NCBI GenBank assembly: GCA_047495785.1
Contig: JBLDXI010000019.1
Location: forward strand, 930,001 to 994,000
Direction of reading: 5' to 3'
From: Lepidodermella squamata
Lineage: Eukaryota; Gastrotricha
Length of the DNA stretch: 64,000 nucleotides
In this document: piece after piece, positions 22,001-32,625 of the stretch
Layout of the letters: each line of letters starts with the position of its first letter
Position numbering within the stretch: position 1 is the first letter of the stretch
The notes under the pieces: generated by a model
What the model was told of the DNA's origin: nothing
Seen by the model: the letters and a program-made list of their open reading frames with translations, nothing else
The model's database searches: none
Position numbers and translations under genes: made by a program

Positions 22001-22334
22001 TCGCTGCGTTCGATTGTGTAACTCTATCGAACCAAGCTGATGTAGCGGATTGTAATTTGTTCATTTTATCGCGGATAGCGTCCAATGCCCCGCCATCTCC
22101 GACTTCGGGAAGTCGGATGTGAAGGGAGGGCAGTTGAATGCCCGAAACTGAGGCGTAAAACTTTCGAATTTGCTCGCGATCTGGCAGCTTGTTAAGGAAG
22201 GGCGAGAAATCAGGCATCGCCTCACGCACATCTTCGTACTTCTGATGAACGTAGGCGCCGCCGCCCACGGCACCCCCGACTGCCAAGTATCGAAGTCGCA
22301 GTAATCGGAGCGCGAATCTGGCAGCAAAATTCAT
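19008..22334 (-). CDS. OPA1: OPA1 mitochondrial dynamin-like GTPase
   Basis: Two exons (22334-20043, 19586-19008) give 956 residues, the usual OPA1 size. A short basic presequence and a Gly/Ala-rich membrane segment (about residues 16-29) anchor it in the inner membrane. A coiled coil (about 161-192) follows. The dynamin GTPase then has GDQSSGKT at 246-253, the DLPG switch motif and TKAD. Exon 2 encodes the C-terminal stalk/effector helices (TINKETYQQVW, GRRVELAEELKCVRHMQDRLEEF), closely like OPA1. It drives inner-membrane fusion and cristae shaping. The 456-nt intron holds telomere-like repeats. The presequence is short, so a further 5' exon is possible. Confidence 0.93.
19890..19919. repeat. 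TTAGGG-type repeats inside the OPA1 intron
   Basis: Reading the plus strand, GGTTAGGGTTAGG is followed by GGGGTTAGGGTTAG, about five imperfect TTAGGG units. It is an interstitial telomere-like tract lying wholly within the single OPA1 intron. Confidence 0.7.
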
Positions 22335-22943
22335 TTAAAAAAATCTAAAATAAAAACAGTATAAATTTTGCTATTATTTCAATATTTTTACTGTGTTCCG
22401 CTGTTTCAAGACTAGGAGAATAAACACAGGACAAAACATTAATTCGTAATCACCGTCAACTTGCACCTTTTTCACTTCTAAGAAGAAGATATTATATCAT
22501 CGCGACAGGACGAGAGCGCACGTGTCTCACACTCACTGGCCTTATACACGAAAAAAACAAGAAAATGGTAAACGGCTAGAGCAGTGTGTCCGAGCGCAGT
22601 TTAAATTCACAATCATTTATAGTTCATCATCGTTCATTTTTTTCTCATGATCTCATCATCATCGTTAGCTGTGTGAAAGGCTTTGCAAGGCAACGAAGAT
22701 TCTGTACAGTTTGTAGCTTTTTAAAGAACACACTCACAAGTGAAGCGACATGACGGGAAAACTTAACGGAATTGCTGCTCGTCTACCACCATCCATCAAA
22801 CACAGTCATGCCAAATAAACTTTATATATGAATATGATCATCGATCATACAGACATGAATGCAAGCAACTAAAAAACGCGGTAGATTTATTTATTCATTT
22901 TTTATTACGAATTAATCTAGGAATTATAGGGGGTTTGGCATTA
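22335..22943. other. Intergenic between OPA1 and CNOT2
   Basis: It should hold the OPA1 promoter and the CNOT2 3' UTR. No ORF or structured element recognised; a CATCATCAT-rich stretch lies near 22626-22665. Confidence 0.4.
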
Positions 22944-25262
22944 TCAAAATGCGTTCCGCGACAGAATCGAGCCAGATCCAACGCCCGACCCGGCGGCGAC
23001 CGGTGGCACAGGCGGTACGGAGGCGACCGAGTTCGACGATGCGCTGGCCTGCTGAGATGCCATTTGTTGCTGCTGGATAAACTGAAACAATTCCGAAGGA
23101 TCGACGTCCTTGTACTCGACGCGTTGTTCGCGGCGTTCGCGCTTCCAGTTCCGATAGTCGAAAACTTCGAAAATCCCGGCCTCGAACTCCTGCCCGCTCT
23201 GCGAAAGACCGTCGACGCGGGTTAGCCACATTTCTAAACGACGGTGGAAACGCCAGTTTCGCCGGCACAACTCGGCGGCGGCTGCTAATTGCAGCGCATC
23301 GCCTGGACAAGTGTAGAACAGGTAGAATAGAAGATCTTCGTGCGAAGTTCTCAGCGCAGCTGACGGCATAAGTTGCAGTTGTTGCTGTTGTTGAAGAGCT
23401 CGGTTTCCGAACCCGCCGAGACTCGCCCCCGAACTCTGCTCCCGCATCGCCGCCAGTTGCTGCTGTTGCTGACTGACGAGATACTCGGGCGGAACCGGGC
23501 AGTCCATGTCGTGAGGCCGCGAACCCGCAGCGTCGTGCCACGGCGAGGCGAACGACGTATGGAGCGGTTCGGGTGCGTTTAATCTCAATCCCAACTCAGT
23601 CAGAGCTAGACCGACCGCAATTGCAGACGACGCAGGGTCGAGCGCCGCAGACGGGGCTGTTTTCATAAACGAAAGCAAACCGACAAGACCGAACGCATCG
23701 GCGACCAGTCCCATCGGAATGTTCGAAACGCTTCCATCGCTGTCGACCAAAATTCCATTAGCATTAGCCGGGGAAGGCCCGCCAACACCGGCCAATAGGC
23801 CGGACGACGACTGGGAATGTTGCATTCCTGAGCTCGACTGCAGCTGAGTACTACTCCGACCACTAAGCGCGTTCATTCTACCCAACGACTGTTCCACCGT
23901 CGAGAAAGCTGACAGTGACGAACCAGATAAACCGTTGTCATTGCTATTGCCGGTCAAGTTATCGACCGACGTGCCCGAGCGGCTGGGGTTACCACTGCCG
24001 ATCAAACCCGCGCTGTTTTGAATGCCTTGAGAAGCAGACGAGGCAGTGACCGGCTTCAGAGCCGGGAAATCGTCTTCATCCATTCGAAACGCAGGTTGAG
24101 GAGGTTGCGGCAAGCCAGTCTCTCCTTGAGATTGCGTCGCCATTGCCGCCGCAGCAGCTGCCATGGCTAAATGATTCGTATATTGTTGCTGCTGTTGCTG
24201 GTGAAAACCAGCAAGTAGACTTGTGGCAAATGCCGCCGCATTAGGGACACCAGCGTTAGCAAACCGATTCGCCAAAACCGCTGCCGCCGCTGATTGAGCT
24301 TGAGTGAAGCCCGAAAATGCTGACGACGAGCCGATTCCCAGCGAATTGCTCGAATTTCCACTACCTGAACCAGGGGCTAATAATCGGGATGAAGATGTAC
24401 CAGACTGATTAGTCGACGAACCAGAACCAGACGTACCAGTTGATGCAAGCACAGGAAACTCCGATGGATCCATTAGCAGTCCACTGCTTCCACCAGTCGG
24501 TGGCCGCCTGATCATTGATGACTGACCACCAATCGCGTTGTTTTGCGACGTTGACGACGAGGAAGTGTTACCTGAGCCAAAAAGAGCTTGTCCAAAAGCT
24601 AAACGCTGTTGTTGCTGCTGTTGTTGTTGTAACGACGCAACCATCGCGGCAGTTGCGTTCATGGCAGAATTCAAGTTCGTACTACTGCCCGAGTTAGAGG
24701 AACTGCCACCGCCGATCGGAACGGACGTTGTGGACATTGGTTGCCTAAACATTCTATTAGGTGAAGATGCAGGCGGGGGCTGTTGCTGTTGTTGAAACAA
24801 AAGCGACTGCATAAACGAATTTCCACTATTACCACCGCTTCCACCCATAAGGGGAGGCGTTTGACGCTGCTGCTGCGGATTGAAATTCGGTAAAATGCTA
24901 CCTCCAAATGCACTGCCAGCCTGAGAGCGGGCGCTCTGGGCAGAGGAAGAAGATTGAGAAGACATTACGCCTGAATTAGATCCTAAAATCGGGAATGACA
25001 GTGCAGACTGGTTGAACAGGTTCGCTTGGCTAGGGGACATGGTAGCAGATGATTGTTGCTGGTTTTTAAAAGGCGTGTAGTTCGGCAGTTGGAGCAATTC
25101 TGGATCGAAATCTTCCAGGCCATCTCTCTTAGTTTTGAAACTTGACGAGCCAGAGCTTTGGTTTTGAGATGGCGGAAAAGAAAATGCGCCACCAGCTCTC
25201 AAAGATGTCAATACATCGCGTTGATCGAATGCATTCGATATTTTGTGCTGATTTAGGTCCAT
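22944..25262 (-). CDS. CNOT2: CCR4-NOT transcription complex subunit 2
   Basis: A single exon of 772 residues from ATG 25262. The open frame extends 44 codons upstream, but those codons look like UTR. The first 600 residues are Ser/Gln/Asn/Ala low complexity with several poly-Q runs and the short FDPELLQLPNYTP and DDFPAL motifs (FPAL is a known CNOT2 feature). The C terminus is the NOT box: HEDLLFYLFYTCPGDALQL, CRRNWRFHRRLEMWLTR, GIFEVFDYRNWKRERR. CNOT2 pairs with CNOT3 on the CNOT1 scaffold in deadenylation and transcription control. Absence of introns over 2.3 kb is unusual for the family. Confidence 0.93.
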   Translation of the reverse strand: MDLNQHKISNAFDQRDVLTSLRAGGAFSFPPSQNQSSGSSSFKTKRDGLEDFDPELLQLPNYTPFKNQQQSSATMSPSQANLFNQSALSFPILGSNSGVMSSQSSSSAQSARSQAGSAFGGSILPNFNPQQQRQTPPLMGGSGGNSGNSFMQSLLFQQQQQPPPASSPNRMFRQPMSTTSVPIGGGSSSNSGSSTNLNSAMNATAAMVASLQQQQQQQQRLAFGQALFGSGNTSSSSTSQNNAIGGQSSMIRRPPTGGSSGLLMDPSEFPVLASTGTSGSGSSTNQSGTSSSRLLAPGSGSGNSSNSLGIGSSSAFSGFTQAQSAAAAVLANRFANAGVPNAAAFATSLLAGFHQQQQQQYTNHLAMAAAAAAMATQSQGETGLPQPPQPAFRMDEDDFPALKPVTASSASQGIQNSAGLIGSGNPSRSGTSVDNLTGNSNDNGLSGSSLSAFSTVEQSLGRMNALSGRSSTQLQSSSGMQHSQSSSGLLAGVGGPSPANANGILVDSDGSVSNIPMGLVADAFGLVGLLSFMKTAPSAALDPASSAIAVGLALTELGLRLNAPEPLHTSFASPWHDAAGSRPHDMDCPVPPEYLVSQQQQQLAAMREQSSGASLGGFGNRALQQQQQLQLMPSAALRTSHEDLLFYLFYTCPGDALQLAAAAELCRRNWRFHRRLEMWLTRVDGLSQSGQEFEAGIFEVFDYRNWKRERREQRVEYKDVDPSELFQFIQQQQMASQQASASSNSVASVPPVPPVAAGSGVGSGSILSRNAF

Positions 25263-26639
25263 TTTCAAATGGACACTATTAAAATTTATGAATTCTGTAC
25301 AATCTAACAAGTAATACAAAAGAATTGTATGTTGATCCACAGCAACTTGATGGATGCTCTGTTCAGGAATAAACCACGAATCAGTAAGCATCAAAAGAAT
25401 ACGACTTTAAGATATCATGGGTAAAATTCACTAACTAGATAGCATGTGAAATATGAAGAAATATGAAGCAGAGGATGAGGTAATTAATATTAAACTCGTC
25501 AATTTAAGATTGCAGGTAGACAGTTGCCAATAGCCTTCCACGGAACTAAAAGCGATCAGTTCTCCGAGATCAAATAATAATGTATTCTCCCAAATAGCAC
25601 GGGATACGGGTTGCAGAAGATTTAGCTTTGCTTCAGGCCACGAGCAACTCATTCAGAGAAGGCGCAAAGCCATTTTAGATAATTAGGTCATCGTCCAGAT
25701 TAAAGAGCTAAAGCGTTACCCACAAAATAAATTATACAACACATTCATAACTTAGAATTACCCATGCAGATTATTAACAGCAGAAAAGAAGTAGCCAGAC
25801 AACAATTGTCATCTCGATGATTAGCAATAGCAATTCGGATGAGAGAAACTACGATACGATAGCGTGAACCAAAGGGCGGTCAATTACTCAATTCGTTAAC
25901 GGCTAACGGTAAAAAGATGACTAATTGCCAGTGTGAACAATCTCATGAATGAAAATATTCCAAATTCTAGCTGATCTGGGACAAACCACTAGCAGCTAGC
26001 AACCAGCGCTTGCAACCTTAACGCTATCCGTCTGCTATTCTGCCGCTCGCCGATTGCCGACTCGACAAACTCGACATAAACTCTGCCAACTTCTTTGAAA
26101 AATCGAGCGAAATGACGATTCAAAAAATTCAAAAAATATCGCATAATAAAGTGTGCTCTTAATTAATGAAATTTTAAAACACAAGAATTACTGCTGATAA
26201 AAATAAGTTTTCGGCGAATCGACCTTGGGCGTCAACGACGCTAAAGAAGACGCGAGGAGAAGGCTTTTTTCTCTTACCGCGGCGCGAGCATCTGCACATC
26301 GACTATCATAAGCCTTCTCCTCGCGTCTTCATCTCTAGCGTCGTTGACGCCCAAGGTCGCTTCGCCTGAAAACTTCATTTTATCTGCAGTCCATTCTTGT
26401 CTCTTCATCTTGAAATGGAACGGTTCATGGCGATGTTAATGGCGTGGAAGTAAAGTAAGATTTTGCGGCTTTCATTTTTGCTTATATCGTAGATCATTTC
26501 TTCGCTTGATTTTCAATCGTTAAATTCTCATTATATGTATTTGGTATTTGGCTGATATTATTCACTTCATCTTGAATCTAGTGAATCGGCAATCAGCTCA
26601 ATTTCCAATGCGGCTAATGACCAAGTCGGCGAAATTGAG
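25263..26639. other. Divergent intergenic region between CNOT2 and FEX
   Basis: About 1.4 kb with no convincing ORF. It holds the long inverted repeat at 26205-26375 and presumably both promoters. The FEX frame is open upstream of its ATG to a stop near 26551, possibly from a 5' exon. Confidence 0.45.
26205..26375. repeat. Long inverted repeat (fold-back element)
   Basis: The left arm 26205-26266 and right arm 26310-26375 are near-perfect reverse complements around a 43-nt spacer. A 22-nt core (26221-26242 with about 26337-26358) pairs without mismatch, and the outer ends AAGTTTTC/GAAAACTT also pair. The pairing breaks only at a few bases near the middle and at GGCGAATCG versus GGCGAAGCG. 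Such a structure is typical of a MITE or fold-back transposon, or of a hairpin RNA precursor. Confidence 0.85.
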
Positions 26640-27683
26640 ATGGAGGCTTTAGACATTGCATCTTCTGGTATCGTCATCGAGACTGCTACTAGAAAGCAGC
26701 CACGTCGCATGAAGCATGTGAAGCACCTGAATACTCTAACTATGATAACAAGCATATCTATTATGAGCTATGCTGGTGTTGCTATTCGCATGGGAATCGG
26801 GATCCTTTTTTCGTATGTGTATCGAAATTCCTCGCTGTATTTTGTCGTATGGGCAAATTTTCTGGGTGCTTTCATCATGGGTTTACTGGCTGACCACAAG
26901 GTTGCCTTAACAATGTATTACTCTCCTTTAGCCGTTGCTCTTCAGACTGGATTTTGTGGATCGTTGACGAGTTTTTCATCGGTCGTTGTCTCCGGATGCC
27001 GCCTAACTTTTGGTATAACTGATTGCAGCTTGTTTGTCAAAGAGCGTGTTGTTGTGTTTCTTCAAAATTACTTTTTCAACTTTTTTATTGCGTTTCAGTT
27101 ATTTTTATACGGAAAGCATATTTCGCACCAACCCTTTTGTGAGCGCATTAGCCGAAGAATGATCGAGACTGTCGATCGTGGGCACAGGGCTAATATATGC
27201 CTGGCCATGATTAACATTGCGTGTTTTTTGCTGCTGTCTCTCCTGCTGATACTGCTTGCAATTTTTATCCAAAAAAGTCGCGATATTACCATAGCCGTGC
27301 TTTTTGGGCCGTTTGGAGCTGTCACGCGATATTACATCGGTAAAAAGCTAAATCCTCGCTGCCCCTTGTTTCCTTTTGGAACCTTTACCGTTAACTTACT
27401 CGGTTCTTCAATATCTGCGGTAGCAGTTGCATCTTATACATACGTGTCCAGTGAATTCATTGACCCATCTCTAGTAACTATGTTTTTAGATGCTATTGTC
27501 AATGGCTTTTGCGGCGCTTTAACTACCGTATCTACCTTCGTTGCCGAGATACATCTTCTTCCAAATCTTAAAACTTCCAGCTTATATGCAATGGCTTCCC
27601 TGCTGTGTGCTCAATGCCTTGCGTTTTTTCCTTTCATAATGTTCCACTCTCTTGCCGAACATGTGCCAAAGCTATATTGCTAG
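26640..27683 (+). CDS. Two-domain fluoride channel (FEX/CrcB-type)
   Basis: A single exon of 347 residues with about eight or nine membrane segments. Two CrcB halves are visible. The first holds WANFLGAFIMG and GFCGSLTSFSS. The second holds FGPFGAVTRYYIG, FGTFTVNLLGS and GFCGALTTVSTFVAE, the hallmark CrcB motifs (asparagine in the N-x2-G segment, and the GGxTTFSTF-like loop). Length and fused two-domain layout match fungal/plant FEX rather than the bacterial Fluc homodimer (about 125 aa). The first half is more degenerate, as in fungal FEX. The protein should passively expel fluoride across the plasma membrane. Most animals lack this gene. No intron is seen, which fits ancient retention or transfer; base use is not obviously foreign. 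Confidence 0.88.
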   Translation: MEALDIASSGIVIETATRKQPRRMKHVKHLNTLTMITSISIMSYAGVAIRMGIGILFSYVYRNSSLYFVVWANFLGAFIMGLLADHKVALTMYYSPLAVALQTGFCGSLTSFSSVVVSGCRLTFGITDCSLFVKERVVVFLQNYFFNFFIAFQLFLYGKHISHQPFCERISRRMIETVDRGHRANICLAMINIACFLLLSLLLILLAIFIQKSRDITIAVLFGPFGAVTRYYIGKKLNPRCPLFPFGTFTVNLLGSSISAVAVASYTYVSSEFIDPSLVTMFLDAIVNGFCGALTTVSTFVAEIHLLPNLKTSSLYAMASLLCAQCLAFFPFIMFHSLAEHVPKLYC

Positions 27684-28203
27684 ATACGTTGTTGATAATA
27701 CATCGGAAATGGGAATGAATGATCGCTTCTATTTTTTCCGTGGCACAATGAGAATGAATAATGGAGATTTTTTATTTAGTTGCTGATTTATAGGAAATAA
27801 AATGACAGTCTTTGTTGCTAGAATGCTACCACGAATACATAAACATGCCCGAAGATACATAGGAGACGCGGTTTGGGCGTTGTTACACGTTGACTGAAAT
27901 CTTTTATGGGTGTGTTTACTCTAAGAGATGCGATGCTATTTACCTTGTATAGCCAACTCATCACTCCGTGATAATGGACATGGCTGGGCGTGCCATTGGC
28001 GAAACGAATAAACAAACTAGCCATGCGTTGATGTACTAGTCAAGCCAAGGTTACCATATTTACCAGTGTTAGTAGTATTTGTGGCACAGGTATTGTGACG
28101 TGTAGCTCACCCAGCGAAAAGTTGCATCATTAAGTATCGCATTTTTCTGTCTTGATTTAGTGTTGTTTAAATGGTGTGCTAATTTCTCCGCTTTCATCTC
28201 GTT
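27684..28203. other. Intergenic between FEX and DPY-19 gene
   Basis: It should hold the FEX 3' UTR and the DPY-19 promoter. No ORF or repeat recognised. Confidence 0.4.
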
Positions 28204-30908
28204 ATGTCTCCCGCCGTCAAAACGAAAGAATTTGACGATAACGTCGTTTTCGAAGACGACGGAACTGCTTTCTCGCCATCCGAGACCGAATTTGCTGTCG
28301 TGCAGTGCGAGCCTGTTTTTTCGCTGACTCGTCTATGGAATGCGTTGCTGTGGCTAGGCCTCGCTGTCGGTGCTACCACGTTCGGCGTTTATCACGCGTG
28401 GCTCATGTATAATGTGCACGAAGCGCAAACCAATTTCTCTCACATAACGGTAAGTCTTGATCGATAGTACATCATTGCATTGATTATTCACGCTCGAAGC
28501 CTCAGTAGTTAGTTGCTACTTATTGTCAAACCAAGCATTGTGGTCGTTTACATTTCTTACTTACGCATCTTTATTCTAACTAAAATGGGCATTGTGGGAA
28601 TTGCTTTAGCGTTGATGATATTCAATCGGAAGCCTAAGAAAGTTAATCGCGACATAGCTCGGCAACAGCAACTTATTGCTAAAAAGCCACCCAAGCCAGA
28701 CAGGCCGTTATGTACAGCCTATCGTTTACTAGTTTTTATGTGTGGCATTCTGGTCGGTTTTTTCTATTTCGATAAACTTCTGGATAATTTAGATGGCGTA
28801 GAAGGATCGGTAAAAATTTGAGCGAAAACGATACTCATGGTTTTATTTTGAATTTTCAGACCATCGAACGTGAGATCAGCTTTCGAACCGAGTGCGGCTT
28901 CTATTATTCGTATTACAAGAGGCTTGTGAAAGCCACATCGCTCATTCAGGGCATCAAAGACTTGACTGAAGATACTCTTGCCGAACACCCAAACACAGTG
29001 AATGCGCTGGCTCGATTCAACATCCACCCTGAGGTCGTCCTCGCTTTCTTCTACCGAATTTTCGGCGATAAAACTGAAGATCCAATCATGTTTTACACGC
29101 GATGGGTCTGGTTCTTGCAGGGCGTTCAAGCGTTTGCCCTGTTCGTTTTCGCCACGATATTTTGCCGAAGCCTCGTTGGCGGTTTTCTCACCGCCCTAAT
29201 GTTTAGCCACATGCGCCCGTTTGCTACACGAGCCTTCTTCACGGTTTCGTTGCGAGAAAATTTTTCCATGCCCTTTTTCTGGCTGCGCTTGCTGTTTTTG
29301 ACAATCATGTTCCGATCGCCGAAAAAGGGCAAAGAACGGACTTTCTGCATGGCCGGGCTGCTTTTCACGACGTTTTGCTTCTCTTCTAGCTGGCAACTTT
29401 CGCCTTTCCTTCTCTTCGCTCAAGGCTTGCCGTTGTACGGCGGCGCGTTGTTGAATGCCCTTGACATGACAACCGTCGAAACTGTACTGTGTTGTGATGC
29501 TTCGATCTTATTCATCGTCGGACTGCTTCATTTCGCCTATCCGTTATTCCTGTCATCGCCAGCGATCACGTGCACGTTATTGGTGATGCTATCGAACCGA
29601 TTTGTACCGCCACCTCCCGCTACAAAGCGCCGATTTTGGTCGTCATTTTTCCGATGTGTCGTTATTGTTGTGGCTGGCGTGTTATCGTCTGGCTTTATCA
29701 AGTCAACGCTAGGGGTAGCTGATGATAACCATGTTTTCAAGCTGTTCCTAGCTAAATTTGGCATTGCTTATCACCACGATTTCGACGTTAACATGTATCT
29801 GGCCTCGTCTGTTTTCCGCGCTCAACAGCCCTCGTTTTTCCTAGACTTGACGTTCGGAGCGTTCTTCTTATTCCCGATTTACCTCGGCTGCCATGTTATA
29901 TTCTCACTCGGAATATTGAAAGTTTTCGAAATGACGACATCAGGCGTGTATTTATCGGAATACGAGGCTAAGAAGAAGGATTTAGACGAGCAGCAACTGG
30001 CGGAAATGTCTAAACAACACCCGCCTAGTTTGCTGGCAGTTCTTCTGTTGAAGCGACCTGAATTATCGGCAAATGCCCTGATTTGCATTCCAATGGCCTT
30101 TCTAGGCGTCTACATTCAACGACTTCAACTGTTATGGACGCCTCACATGTGCATTTTCTACTCTTGGGTCATTGCTACCCCAGCGTTGTATACCCTGTTG
30201 CCGCTGCCTATCGCTTTGAAGAAATGGATACCGAGATTGATGCGATTTGCCCTGCCGATTTTCATCATGTTGATAATAATTTCGGGTTACGTTCCAGCGA
30301 TCAAGTCGGAAATGAGCGTCGAGCGTCGCCAAACTTTTTCCGACCCTGATACTGTCGCTATGATGGATTGGATCATTAAAAAGAGCCGTCCGAACGGCGT
30401 TTTCACGGGGTCAATGCAACTTATGTCGGCGATTATGTTGTCAACGGGCCGGCCAATCACCAACCACCCGCATTACGAGAATGGCGATTTGAGGGAGAAA
30501 ACGAAAATTTTGTACCGAGCTATTTACGGCCGTTCGAAAATCTCTGAAACCTACAAAGTTATGCGGGATTTGTACGGCGTTGATTACATTGTCGTCGAGC
30601 CGAATATTTGTTTCATGCCGAACGAGGGGCATCCATTTGCGGCTTTCCGCTTAGTTGATATGATCGACCAGGCCGATGGCTTCCAGCCGGAAGAGGGACC
30701 TTATTCCGGCGATCCTAGGCTGAAACCGCCTGCCGATCCGGAGAATCCGAAACGCCAAAAGCCGTTCTGCCATGCCGTTTTCCCGGGTCAAGATGAAAAT
30801 CTGGTTCACGTTGTTGACGCCGGGCTGACGGGCGAAGTGGCTCGTCATCCTAAATTTAAGCGAGTCTTCAAAAATCCGACGTTCATTATCTATGAAGTTC
30901 TTCAGTAG
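28204..30908 (+). CDS. DPY-19-like protein C-mannosyltransferase
   Basis: Exons 28204-28449 and 28860-30908 join in phase 0 to 764 residues. Exon 1 supplies a cytosolic N terminus and the first membrane segment. The join recreates SHITTIEREISFRTECG, matching SHI..EREISFRTE of DPY-19/DPY19L. Multiple membrane segments follow. The conserved luminal C-terminal part holds GVFTGSMQLMSA, RPITNHPHYENGDLREKTKI and YGVDYIVVEP. Members attach mannose to the first Trp of WxxW motifs in thrombospondin repeats and cytokine receptors in the ER. The 410-nt intron has a second ORF that can splice in frame to exon 2. Confidence 0.93.
28585..28809 (+). CDS. Possible alternative first exon of the DPY-19 gene
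   Basis: Inside the intron an ATG at 28585 opens 75 codons that end at a GTAAAA donor (28810) in phase 0, the same phase as the annotated exon 1. It would join to exon 2 at 28860 through a 50-nt intron. The peptide has a hydrophobic start, a basic stretch (NRKPKK) and a membrane segment (LLVFMCGILVGFFYF) about 19 residues before the junction. That placement mirrors the membrane segment of exon 1. It could also be a small nested gene or chance. Confidence 0.35.
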
Positions 30909-31703
30909 AGAAATTGAATTCATTCAAAAGTGCCAGAATCAAAGTGAAATTAAATCTCATCGTGTTGTGAATGATAGCAAAGAGTTTGCCCTTCATAGAC
31001 GCACCGCTCACTTCTACCGTTGTTTCGAGACTATTCTTTCTTTGAGATACTGAAAAAAAATCACGTAAAAAAATAATAACGATTACAGAAGGATATCTCT
31101 AACTCAACACCTGTGATCTGTGATATATTATTTCGATCAAAATTTCTATCAAAAAAAAGTCAGTCGCTCTTCCGTTTTAAACGATCAAAACATTCTATAT
31201 AACTTTGTGCTTGAAAAAAATATATTATTATTATTATAGCTTTGTTTCGAAAAATTTTCCATGATATCTCATCTGATATTGAATATTTATGTATGTATAA
31301 TCTATCTGTTTGCTGTTGCTTTTCACATCGAGTAATCGAAGATCTCTTGTTCTATACATTCATATAGAAGTATGTTTTACACAATAAAAAAGCACTTGCA
31401 AAGCATTCCAGGCCTTGTTATTTACTTTCGCCAAGCTCTTTCCAAGATATCAAAAAATTAAATCAAGATCGCATATCGGAAAAAACTCAGGAATATTTCT
31501 GTTTTTTTTTTCTGTTTCAAATCGAGAATCCAAACAAATTAGTAAAACCGTGATTGCATTATCATCCTGAATTTAGCAATCACTCAAAAAATTCAATTTT
31601 CTAACGTTAAAAAAATGTGACGTCGTAATATATATAGCGCATGTTTGACTTCTCGACAATAATTTAGTCTAATCGAGGCATTATTATTTCAATGAATCAT
31701 TTT
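30909..31703. other. Convergent 3' region of DPY-19 and LMO-type genes
   Basis: A/T-rich, no ORF recognised. An AATAAA at about 31383 could end the DPY-19 transcript. Confidence 0.4.
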
Positions 31704-32625
31704 TCAGTAAAGCGAATGTTGCTGGGGTTGAGCGATCATTCCGGGCGGAAGGGGCGAGGTATTGTCGGGTGGTGCATGGTGGTGCATCGTCATCAGAGGT
31801 CCCGCTTGAGCTGCTGCCGCGTGAAGATGATAGTCTTTTTCACACCAAATTTGGTTGTTGATCATGACGAAGCTCGAGCCTTTCACCAGCCTGAAGTAGT
31901 CGCAATATTAGGTTTAGTAAAGCATGATGACCCAGCTTAATTTATATCACGTACCTCTGACGGCATAGGTAACAAGCGAAGCAGTCTGAGTGGTATTTGA
32001 GATCGTGTATACTGGTCACCCAGTCACTGGGGTGGAGCGGGCGAAAACAGGCGTTGCAAGAGCTACTTGTGTTGCTGTTATTTCTATGCAGGTTGAACGC
32101 GTGCTGTTGTTTGAAGAGCGCGTAGTCTTTCTCGCACAGTAGATTGGCGCCGTTGCGGTTGCGATAGCACTTGCTGCCGACTTCGATCAACGGCAAGCGG
32201 CAGCTGGTGCATCTCAAACACGCCTCGTGGTAATGGAGGCCGGCCACGACTAGCATATACCTCGAGTAGATGGGTTCTTGGCAAACAGCGCACGTACTGG
32301 CGATGGGCGGGCCGGTCGCGCCCGCCGGTTCCACCCAGTTCTGCTGCACAGGATCAGCCCCTGATGAGTCAACAAGGTACCGGCCTTGTTGCATGACGTA
32401 GACATTCTCTGACACGGATGAGCGTAGTGGCTCGTCGTTAGTCGCTGACAGCAAATCATCATTTTTAATTGGCAGGTAGTCATTCGCCACAGATGAAGGC
32501 TGACTCGATGTCAGCAACCCGTTCGGTGATAAGTTCGAAGAGTTGTTCTCCTGTTTCAGCAAGTTACTGAGTGGCGAGACGCCGGAGTAAGCTAGCGAGT
32601 TGTCGACAGGAAGGCACGATGCCAT
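31704..32625 (-). CDS. LIM-only protein (two LIM domains, no homeodomain)
   Basis: Exons 32625-31955 and 31890-31704 join in frame to 285 residues. A Ser/Asn-rich N terminus of about 112 residues precedes LIM1 (CAVCQEPIYSRYMLVVAG... to CEKDY) and LIM2 (CNACFRPLHPSDWV...CYLCRQR, completed by exon 2: LVKGSSFVMINNQIWCEKDY). A His/Pro/Ala-rich tail ends at the stop, and no homeobox follows within 0.8 kb. The two adjacent LIM domains resemble LMO/Beadex and LHX proteins. LMO proteins bridge transcription factors through LDB1. Vertebrate LMOs are only about 150-165 residues, so the N-terminal extension is unusual; loss of a homeobox from an LHX ancestor is an alternative. Confidence 0.75.

Noticed and set aside
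26640-27683. Bacterial contamination as the source of the fluoride channel gene
   Set aside because: The gene has the fused two-domain eukaryotic layout and is flanked within 1.4 kb by animal genes, so it is part of this chromosome.
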